Below are positions 55,967-64,000 of a DNA stretch of 64,000 bases, one piece after another. Within the stretch, counting starts at the first letter, position 1, and each line of letters starts with the position of its first letter. Position numbers and translations under genes: made by a program. The stretch spans positions 39,805,598 through 39,869,597 of the forward strand of contig OX123182.2 in assembly GCA_944739405.2 (NCBI GenBank), read 5' to 3'. The stretch is from Euclidia mi (taxonomy: Eukaryota; Arthropoda; Insecta; Lepidoptera; Erebidae). A model generated the notes under the pieces. That model saw nothing but the letters and a program-made list of their open reading frames with translations, was not told the DNA's origin and did no database searches.

Positions 55967-56247
55967 ATGTCTATAGAAAACGAACAAATTGTAAGATCCA
56001 CAAATTGTTGTTTTGAGTCTGTGCAGCTACATTAGCACTATGTACGAGTAGCTGACGTGCTAATGAACGTTGCTAGAAAGAGGCTGCGCTACCGTACAAG
56101 TTGTACAAAATGTATAAGTAAGTAAATGTGTAAGTAGGGACGTTAGGTACTGAGAATAGCTGACGTTGCTTTGACGTCTGTTCGGCTAAAAGTAGCTTAA
56201 ACGTATTTTACATGTACTATTAACTAGCTGTAATCTTTCTAAACTTT
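55967..56247. other. Short non-coding stretch
   Basis: Nothing recognised between the RTE insertion and the satellite. Confidence 0.4.
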
Positions 56248-57480
56248 AAAATAAAATAAAATAAAATAAAATAAAATAAAATAAAATAAAATAAAATAAA
56301 ATAAAATAAAATAAAATAAAATAAAATAAAATAAAATAAAATAAAATAAAATAAAATAAAATAAAATAAAATAAAATTAAATAAAATTAAATAAAATTAA
56401 ATAAAATTAAATAAAATTAAATTAAATTAAATTAAATAAAATTAAATAAAATAAAATAAAATAAAATAAAATAAAATAAAATAAAATAAAATAAATAAAA
56501 TAAAATAAAATAAAATAAAATAAAATAAAATAAAATAAAATAAAATAAAATAAAATAAAATAAAATAAAATAAAATAAAATAAAATAAAATAAAATAAAA
56601 TAAAATAAAATAAAATAAAATAAAATAAAATAAAATAAAATAAAATAAAATAAAATAAAATAAAATAAAATAAAATAAAATAAAATAAAATAAAATAAAA
56701 TAAAATAAAATAAAATAAAATAAAATAAAATAAAATAAAATAAAATAAAATAAAATAAAATAAAATAAAATAAAATAAAATAAAATAAAATAAAATAAAA
56801 TAAAATAAAATAAAATAAAATAAAATTAAATTAAATTAAATTAAATTAAATTAAATTAAATTAAATTAAATTAAATTAAATTAAATAAAATAAAATAAAA
56901 TAAAATAAAATAAAATAAAATAAAATAAAATAAAATAAAATAAAATAAAATAAAATAAAATAAAATAAAATAAAATTAAATTAAATTAAATTAAATTAAA
57001 TTAAATAAAATAAAATAAAATAAAATAAAATAAAATAAAATAAAATAAAATAAAATAAAATAAAATAAAATAAAATAAAATAAAATAAAATAAAATAAAA
57101 TAAAATAAAATAAAATAAAATAAAATAAAATTAAATTAAATTAAATTAAATTAAATTAAATAAAATAAAATAAAATAAAATAAAATAAAATAAAATAAAA
57201 TAAAATAAAATAAAATAAAATAAAATAAAATAAAATAAAATAAAATAAAATAAAATAAAATAAAATAAAATAAAATAAAATAAAATAAAATAAAATAAAA
57301 TAAAATAAAATAAAATAAAATAAAATAAAATAAAATAAAATAAAATAAAATAAAATAAAATAAAATAAAATAAAATAAAATAAAATAAAATAAAATAAAA
57401 TAAAATAAAATAAAATAAAATAAAATAAAATAAAATAAAATAAAATAAAATTAAATTAAATTAAATTAAATTAAATTAAA
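56248..57480 (+). repeat. 1.2-kb pentanucleotide satellite (AAAAT)n with AAATT blocks
   Basis: An almost uninterrupted run of AAAAT units (more than 200), with sharply bounded blocks of AAATT at about 56824-56884, 56974-57004, 57129-57160 and 57449-57480 and a mixed zone at 56375-56450. No coding potential. Confidence 0.97.
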
Positions 57481-58222
57481 TATCTATAGTTTTATGAACA
57501 CATCGACATCGGCATGAGTTGTTTTATAAAAAAGATTTAGGCAGATTCAATTAATTAATTAATTAATAAATCAAACAGCTTCAGGCAGGTTTTAAACTGT
57601 TAAAAAATAAATTTTGATAGACAATAAACTGAGAAAACGATAATTATTTTGTAGAAATAGAACAGCTTCTAAAATAAATGTTAAAACTTGTTTACTCTTA
57701 AATTTACGAAGTATGGGGAATGTTTGGGTCAAAGTAGGACCGACCCATAAGTTTTCCTTAAGTCCTAAGGATGTCAGTTCCATCGTCAATAGAGTGAGGC
57801 TGAAACAACATGTACGATAGAGAGATGACAAAAAATACGAGAGTCATTACCAGCCATTTTTTAAATCATATATTATTCGCGCATAACCCAACCTAATGGG
57901 TTGTGAACGTCACAACCTGCACATTTGGGCAATGGTCTAAACTTTAAGTTTTTAGTACAAGTTGGAGGCACTGCGTTTTCCTCGTAGGTTGAGCGGGGAC
58001 GACATTAATATGTTCAGTTTGCGAGCAATGAACAGGACACTTAGATACCTACTAAAACACATCGCTGAGTGCTATGTGACGTGCAGGATGCGAGGGTTCA
58101 TAGTAGCCATTAACCCGTTATTATTATAGGAAGTATGATTTCGGCTTATTCACTCGGTTGTTTAAAACTTGAAATTAAATACGTAATAAAAATATTTTTT
58201 CATTAAAGAAACTTAAAGATTT
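57481..58222. other. Non-coding stretch with a repeat copy
   Basis: 57900-58130 is the partner of 50400-50640 ('GGGGACGACATTAATATG', 'GCTGAGTGCTATGTGACGTGCAGGATG'). The rest is unremarkable. Confidence 0.5.
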
Positions 58223-58447
58223 TTATGAGTGAAACATGCCATGTAGTAATGTTGCTTCTGGCTCGAAATGCCTCTCTCGTTTCTTCACTTGCTCCGGTGT
58301 ACCGCGTTGCGACTGCATGTAACTACAGACGTTTGGGTCACTGATTTTATAAGGATTGTCCGGCAGGTAAGTGATCGCTTTTCGAACCTCTTTTCTTCCA
58401 ACAAGCCTTGTACCTACTACGAGTAGAGCACCATTGCAACGTAACAT
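58223..58447 (-). CDS. Unidentified protein-like frame
   Basis: From Met (58447) 74 codons run to TAA. MLRCNGALLVVGTRLVGRK is followed by an acidic/basic mix (EVRKAITYLPDNPYKISDPN, CSYMQSQRGTPEQVKKRERH, FEPEATLLHGMFHS). The frame is open about 20 codons further upstream without Met. Composition and codon use are more gene-like than in neighbouring frames, but no domain or family is recognised; it may be a single exon or a transposon remnant. Confidence 0.25.
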   Translation of the reverse strand: MLRCNGALLVVGTRLVGRKEVRKAITYLPDNPYKISDPNVCSYMQSQRGTPEQVKKRERHFEPEATLLHGMFHS

Positions 58448-58687
58448 GGAAACGACAAAAAGACGTATGCTGGTGGTCCATTTCGTTGTGCGATCTAGTC
58501 AACAAATCTCTCAATCTACAAATGCCAAAGAAACTACAATCATGAATTATCACAAAAAAATAAATAAAAGATAGTACAATTGGCAGCCTTATCACTAATA
58601 AGCAATCTCTTACAAGAAACCTTTGGGTGGATAAGAACAACACGGATTCAGAAAAAAGGTAGTTTGACGATCTTTACCGCTTTAGAT

Positions 58688-59377
58688 TTATAATACATCA
58701 TCATTCTGTTTTATTACATGCCAGGATGCTCGACATATATTGTTGGCTTTTTGTATATAGTTTTCATTGTTAATTTTTTGTGCTGTATTTATACATTTTC
58801 TAAGTATTTTATTGTATGCTTTGTATTGTGTTTTAATTGCATTATTTTTATTCTTCAAGTAAGAAAATCTAAGTTTTCTTTTGTTATTACAGGATTTTTT
58901 TAAACCAACTGTTATCCAAGATGCATTATTGTTTTTTTTGTGATTAATTTTTATTTTGCGAAATGGAAAACATAAATTATAATATAAAATGAGATTATTA
59001 TGAAATAGATCAAATGCAGAATTTAGATTAGGCATATCATATACTTCTGCCCATGATAAAGAGCATAGACATTCAACAAATTTATTAATATTATACTCAT
59101 CAAAATCTCGCTTTTTTATGTAGGACACTTTTTTTGGTAATTGTGTTATGTCTATGGGGAAACTGATCATTTGACCAGTTTCATGGTCTGACAATCCTAA
59201 AGGCAGTATTTTACTTTCTGCTTCCTTAATATTACTAATTATCTGGTCTATGCAAGAATTTTGCCGTGTGGGCTGATCAATATGGATATGATAACTATAG
59301 TTCTGTGTTATTCTTATGTAGTCATTTAATACATTAGGGCTTTTTAATAGATTAATATTAATAGTGGAGAATTGCAA
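58688..59377 (-). pseudogene. LINE endonuclease C-terminus and linker
   Basis: A 229-codon frame reads NINLLKSPNVLNDYIRITQN, YHIHIDQPTRQNSCIDQIIS, LPLGLSDHETGQM and KRDFDEYNINKFVECL, then a Lys/Asn-rich linker (KNKNNAIKTQYKAYNKILRK). The SDHE block is the catalytic His motif of APE endonucleases in Jockey/CR1-type LINEs; the linker would lead to RT, which is missing. The N-terminal endonuclease half is missing too. Very AT-rich, unlike the R1 element. Confidence 0.7.
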
Positions 59378-60107
59378 CAGGTTGATTTATTGATTCGTCG
59401 TATTAGAGATTGTCCACCACTTTAAGTGGGTTTGGTAACTCGGTTTCGAACTCGCATTTTGCATGAAATATATTTGAACAGTTTCTGTATGTTTTTATAT
59501 CACATACTCTCCCTAACGGCTTCACCGATTTCGATTAAATTGTTTTCTATTTCATCCATATTCTTAAACTTTTCTGCCACTTGGCATTATTCTCATAATA
59601 TACTATTATGCGAGCGAAATCAAGAAGAACAGGCACTTAGTAGAAATATGATTAAAAATTGAATAAAATATTATCTTAGTAGGTAGTAATAATAACGTAG
59701 CAAATTTCAAGACGTCGTATACTTTAAATAAATTCCTGAAATCTAAGAGGTACCTATATTAAGGATGATACAAGGTAAGAATAATTAATGAATTTATTTT
59801 GGGCTTCATTTAATAGAAACACTAAAAATAGCGATGATTGGCAATTATTGTTGAATATACTTCAATTATGTCGGTTGGCCTCGAAACGTTTTACTGATTT
59901 ATAGATTGAATAATGCATAAATATGCTATCTGAGCTTGCCTTTCACCGAATATTGCCATAACTCGTGAAATTTTATAGCACACTTAGCTATTTCATTGGA
60001 AGTGATTTTCGTAATTAGGTACCTACTGGTGGTACTAGTCAAATCAATAGGAGAGACGTAGAAGAGCGACCATCACCCAGCTGTTTAACGGATGTAACTT
60101 ATTTTTC
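59378..60107. other. AT-rich non-coding stretch
   Basis: No feature recognised. Confidence 0.4.
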
Positions 60108-60600
60108 AACGGTTTTATTTAGCTTGACCTGTTTATTTGTTTGTTTGGGTCAAATTTAGTAATTGAAATTTTACCCCGTTCCTGATGACAGATTGATCTG
60201 ATATTTAATACACACTCTTAATCTTGATGACAATACAACATAATATATTCCTTATGATTGTAAATCCAAGATGGCCGCCGATACAAAATGGCGGATCACA
60301 TATTACTTCACAACAACCTCGATATGGATATCAAATTAAAGGGCTTGATTGTTAGAATAGAGCTCACTATGAAAAATCCAAGATGGCCGACGATACAAAA
60401 TGGCGGATCACATATTTCTTCACAACAACCTCACAATGGGTATCAAATGAAAGGGCTTGATTGGTAGAATAAAGCTCACTGTGAAATTCCAAGATGGCCG
60501 CCGCCATAAAATGGCGGATAACATATTTTTCACTAATACCTCAATATGGGTACCTATCAAATAAAAGTGCTTGATAGGTAGAATAGAGCTCACTATGTAC
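60108..60600 (+). repeat. Repeat with three about 112-bp 'AAGATGGCCGCC' modules
   Basis: A leader 'CTTGACCTGTTTATTTGTTTG…TTTTACCCCGTTCCTGATG' is followed by three tandem units whose CCAAGATGG starts lie at 60266, 60378 and 60489. Each reads CCAAGATGGCCG(C/A)CG…AAAATGGCGGAT(C/A)ACATA … ACAACCTC … AAAGGGCTTGATTGGTAGAATA.AGCTCACT. Within a unit GGCCGCC…GGCGGAT can form a small hairpin. Related to 50641-50960. Confidence 0.75.
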
Positions 60601-61449
60601 TAACAACAAAACTAAAAACTTGAAAATAAAATAAAATAAAAAAAACATTTTTATGTTAAACGGTTTTATTACATTATATGTAGTTAGGTTATGTACTAGA
60701 AGCTAAAAAATAATTCGGCAAACAAAAAAATTCAAACCTACCAGATCGCACCAATCTTCTCATCAATCTGGGGTATTGATCAGATAAATATAAGATCGTT
60801 GGGCGCGTGAAATTTCTATTTTATCTTTATTCTAGATACGCTACGCCACGTATAGTATAATGTCGTGTCATTAGCACAATATGTAAAATTGGTTAAGATT
60901 TAATGTAATTAGTTGGGTCAGAAAAAAGTGGGATATACTTGATTGAAAGGCGGCGCAAAACACACACTTTATGTTAAGTATTGTTCCTTTTAAGCCGCAG
61001 AAAATCCTTTATAAACCCTGCATAGGATAAAGACATAATGAAATGTATTAAAATTGATTATCTCATTACTCTTACATAATCTTATTAATTTTTGGACAGA
61101 CTGTCACGACTCGCTGAATAACTTATTCAATCTAAATTGCTACTAAAATGAATTTATTATGAGACCCAAAAAGTTAGAGAAAGCATCTAAATTTTTGATG
61201 TTAGTAAGTTGTTGCCGGAGACATTGTTAGCACAGAGTGTTTAATATTCTATGAAGTTACGGAGATTGCTAAAATAAGGGAGGTAGAGCAATACTGATTT
61301 TAAATGTTTTAACGCGTAATTCATTTAAGATCATTGGCGTCAATTTCCACTTGAACCATATTACGTCACACCCTGGTATGTTATATATCGAGAGAATATC
61401 CATTTATTTATAAAGTATAAGGAAGCAACAGTTAATGTATTAATTTTTT
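60601..61449. other. AT-rich non-coding stretch
   Basis: 'AAACGGTTTTATTACATTATATG' at 60657 echoes the start of the repeat at 60110. Nothing else recognised. Confidence 0.4.
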
Positions 61450-61700
61450 TATAGACTCACGCCTGTTTCTCCGCAGGGGTAGGCAGAGGTGTAATATTAC
61501 ACATTTCGCCGTGAATTCTTAGGTCCCACGTATTAGGAGGCGAGCCTTTTGCCCTACCGGGCACATTTCCAGACTCCGTGCTGCTACTGAGAATTTCGTG
61601 ACAGAAAAACCTAATATCACTGCCCGACCCAGGAATCGAACCCGGGACCTCCCGATCCCACGCGTACATTTATGCCGCGAGACTAACGAGGCAGTTCATG
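61450..61700 (-). mobile_element. tRNA-derived SINE, minus strand
   Basis: Read on minus: tRNA-like head (61619-61695) with A-box region GTTAGTCTCGCGGC and B-box GGTTCGATTCC (61632-61642), body ACGAAATTCTCAGTAGCAG and GTGCCCGGTAGGGCAAAAGG, and 3' end CTCTGCCTACCCCTGCGGAGAAACAGGCGTGAGTC. Same family as 42268-42680 but without the extra head module; the tetranucleotide tail is lost. Confidence 0.8.
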
Positions 61701-62417
61701 GGTGATAATGATGATGATGATTTTGGATTTAAGAGATCTTTTACGTACACGTACATTAATCATTTTAGCCCAATAGGATCATTTAAATTTCATTTAAAGA
61801 GATCGCTCATACGTCGTACGCGCCATTCGCCCACAATACGTATATATACGTCATGCCAGTGACTTCGCATATTTATTACGTTGGACTGGATCCTCTGGCG
61901 TCAATAAATCAAAACTGCAACGTTCTAGGGCATAAACGCTATTGCTCAATTTAACGAGGTATTTCAAAGAAATAGAGTCAGCACCAATCACTATGTTAAG
62001 AATTTTCCGAAGCTTTTGTAACATCTTATTTGAATGTCAAACAATTTTGTTTGTTACTTGTCATTGAGATGGACGTTGTTACTGCTGTGTTATAATTTGG
62101 CTTCCGTTGTTGAGTCTTTCAATAATTATAGTCTTTCGTTATAAAAACAGGTTTCAACGTACGTAATTTCTTTCATATCCCTGATCGTAAATCTAGAAAG
62201 GTATAGCCTCGTACACCTATATTTTAAATTTATTATTGAATATCTACACAATTAATATTATACCCTGAAAATTGTTATCTCAATAGCAATTCTCAGAATC
62301 TTCATAAAAGAACGTGACTTTTAATGAAATAGAATGAATGATATAACTTAACAAATTCCAATAAAATTTATTTATGCAAATTATATTTTAAAGGAATGTC
62401 TTTTCGTCTCAAATTGG
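61701..62417. other. AT-rich non-coding stretch
   Basis: Nothing recognised; a short GAT run at 61705-61723 adjoins the SINE head. Confidence 0.4.
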
Positions 62418-62450
62418 GGACCTTTCAATGCTGGGAGCATTGAAAGGTCC
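62418..62450. repeat. Perfect 15-bp inverted repeat, 3-base loop
   Basis: GGACCTTTCAATGCT – GGG – AGCATTGAAAGGTCC. Confidence 0.85.
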
Positions 62451-62514
62451 TGAAAAATCTATTATAGTTGTGCACATAAGGCGCTTTCATGTTGAACTTA
62501 GGAGTCCGCAGATA

Positions 62515-62640
62515 GCCTGCCAATTATTGGATCGTTGTGCGTAAGTGTCGACATGGTTGCCGTCGACTACTTATAGCAAAGTAACTTCCTTCAGAAGGCC
62601 ATGGTTTGAACAATTTTGCTAGCCACACTCATAAGTATTC
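62515..62640 (-). mobile_element. Diverged 3' end of the RNase-H-bearing LINE family
   Basis: 'CGTTGTGCGTAAGTGTCGACATGGTTGCCGTCGACTACT' and 'TCCTTCAGAAGGCCATGGTTTGA' align with 3575-3653 ('ATTGTGCGTGAGCAGTGACACGGTTGTCGACTGCTACT', 'TCCTTCCAGAAGGCCATGAGTTGA') of the element at 3524-5536. Old and heavily mutated. Confidence 0.6.
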
Positions 62641-63352
62641 TGAAACATTATGCATTGCCCACGCCTACTTGTGCAAATTGAATGCTAACCGTATAGGTAA
62701 TTAAAAAAAAAAGCCCTATTTGGCGTTAAGCTGTCTTTGGTGTTTGAGTTTAAAATATTCGCTATTTCAACGTCGCTACTAACCTAGGTGGTGTATGGAA
62801 CAAATTAACTAGGTTACGCAATAGGTTTTATTACGTCGATAGGACTCGACTGGGTCCTTTTAAGTCCTTTATATACCTAGCCTATGACGACGAATAACAA
62901 ACCATACTCATTTTTTAAATTATTAGGATATTAGGTAATACACGAAAAACCACTTTTCTCATAGTGATCTTTAAAATGTAGTTGTCGTTACAGAGATGTC
63001 ATGAATATCTGTTAAGAAAATACGCACCCAGAATGGTATAAAGCCATTTATTATACACATTAACAGTAATTTAGTAATACAATTATAAATACACACTATT
63101 ATCGATAAAATAAAGAAATAATTAAAGATTGGTTATCATATAGTCCTGTCTACATATGTTTAGTTTATTAAATATTCCAATTCAATTAAATAAAGACAAA
63201 TCTTGTAAAACCCGTAGAACATAATTATATTTATTTTGTTATAAGATTGACATTATTTTATTGCCTCTTATTAGGATGGGTATATTTATAATAGACTACT
63301 TCTATTAACAAAGTTATTGAACATACGAGCCACATAAAACTCATGAGAAAAA
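62641..63352. other. AT-rich stretch downstream of the receptor gene
   Basis: 3' flank, or next intron, of the minus-strand receptor gene. No coding segment for a final membrane helix was picked out by eye. Confidence 0.4.
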
Positions 63353-64000
63353 TCAACTGCCAACGACTGCTATACTTAAACTATATACTTTTTTACGGAT
63401 GCCCTTGGTATTTCTACGTTTGTCGTCTTTCAAGTTAAGAAACTTTTGTGTGATACCAGCTTCTAGTAGTCTAACGATAATCGAGTCAATAGTTTCATCT
63501 ACGGGCCATCCAGGGCGCATGTATAGACATGACAATGAGGCGCTTACCGGTTCATCTAAAATTTGAATGGAACGACGAAACCGATAAAATAAATATGAGT
63601 CTGAAACGAGCAGAAACCTTTCACCGTGAATAGTACGATTCAAAAAAGTAAAGAAAAGTGGGCGTGGCATTACTATGAATTCTTTTCCTAAAGGAGTGTC
63701 TCTGTAGTAGTCTAAAAATACCGTCAAACCCCCATAGCCCTCGACCTCTGTCACTGCTTCTTTGAGACCCTGAAACGGCGGTTCGAATAATGTTTTATGA
63801 AGAAAGTTTACGAGAAATCCTTGGTAAACTATCCGTAGTATAAAACAAAACCAAATCCATAGCAAAAATATGTTATTAAGCAGCGGCACTCTCGTCATGA
63901 ATTTTACCACTTGACCAACAAGTAATGAAAAGGCTCGAAAACATAAACCACTACCTTCGTATTCTCTTTTTGGCAACTTATATCTTCTTATTAATATTGC
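63353..64000 (-). CDS. Ionotropic receptor (IR family), C-terminal part, runs off the window
   Basis: The minus frame is open from the window edge (…RRYKLPKREYEGS) to TGA at 63353. The hydrophobic LLNNIFLLWIWFCFILRIVYQGFL resembles the M3 helix of insect IRs, including the typical 'R..YQG.L' motif. After it come PPFQGLKEAV, the second ligand-binding half (…EFIVMPRPLFF, SASLSCLYMRPGWPVDETID) and IIVRLLEAGITQKFLNLKDD, the usual 'RLLEAGI..K' motif before M4. IRs are variant glutamate-receptor cation channels of sensory neurons and taste/olfactory cilia. No M4 helix follows before the stop, so either a splice junction lies in the last ~25 codons and another exon exists, or the copy is truncated. 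The subfamily is not assigned. Confidence 0.75.
   Translation of the reverse strand, partial: AILIRRYKLPKREYEGSGLCFRAFSLLVGQVVKFMTRVPLLNNIFLLWIWFCFILRIVYQGFLVNFLHKTLFEPPFQGLKEAVTEVEGYGGLTVFLDYYRDTPLGKEFIVMPRPLFFTFLNRTIHGERFLLVSDSYLFYRFRRSIQILDEPVSASLSCLYMRPGWPVDETIDSIIVRLLEAGITQKFLNLKDDKRRNTKGIRKKVYSLSIAVVGS

Noticed and set aside
58371..58574. Plus-strand frame and a CAG|GTAAGT donor-like site near 58367
   Set aside because: Antisense to a more protein-like minus frame; no acceptor or exon partner.

Overview
The window looks like nuclear DNA from a moth or butterfly (Lepidoptera). It is AT-rich and almost entirely non-coding, and it is packed with decayed insect transposons: an R1-clade LINE, RTE-type LINE 3' ends carrying the 'GTCCACTGCTGGAC' motif, tRNA-derived SINEs, Helitron-like ends finishing in CTAG, PIF/Harbinger and gypsy elements. 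The one clear host gene is the 3'-coding part of an insect ionotropic receptor at the right edge (63353-64000, minus). Order and species cannot be proven by eye.

1-17 kb: an R1-clade LINE with one nonsense codon and a poly-A tail (1-3389); a 5'-truncated RNase-H-bearing LINE on the minus strand with a 16-bp target-site duplication (3524-5536); a fragment of a LINE with a possible restriction-like endonuclease domain (5717-6140); a LINE C-terminus (about 6150-6690); an RTE tail (7910-8151); a possible first coding exon of a secreted protein (8961-9105, minus); a SINE (11126-11372); a gypsy element with two 426-bp LTRs, an ATAT duplication and large internal deletions (11855-15032); and an unclassified duplicated repeat (15570-16610).

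17.4-28.9 kb is a nested stack. A Helitron-like element with about 115-bp internal tandem repeats contains (a) a 3778-bp Harbinger element with a TAA duplication, a spliced transposase gene and a five-exon SANT/Myb-like partner gene on the opposite strand, itself carrying a GC-rich insertion in an intron; and (b) a 6.1-kb LTR element with 792-bp LTRs that differ at only two positions I could find and whose 4.5-kb interior shows no gag or pol.

28.9-64 kb: MITEs, short Helitron-like copies, a long restriction-like-endonuclease LINE fragment (33491-34764), a broken THAP-domain exon (38205-38281), a 6 x 76-bp tandem array, SINEs with two kinds of tail, each tail matching a LINE found in the same window, perfect palindromes (33330-33400 and 50784-50876), an RTE insertion with an 11-bp duplication (55423-55955), a 1.2-kb pentanucleotide satellite (56248-57480), a tandem array of 'AAGATGGCCGCC' modules (60108-60600), and the receptor gene. 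No cooperating host gene set is visible. The main biology is the interplay of mobile elements: SINEs matching LINE tails, and nested insertions that give a relative order of events.
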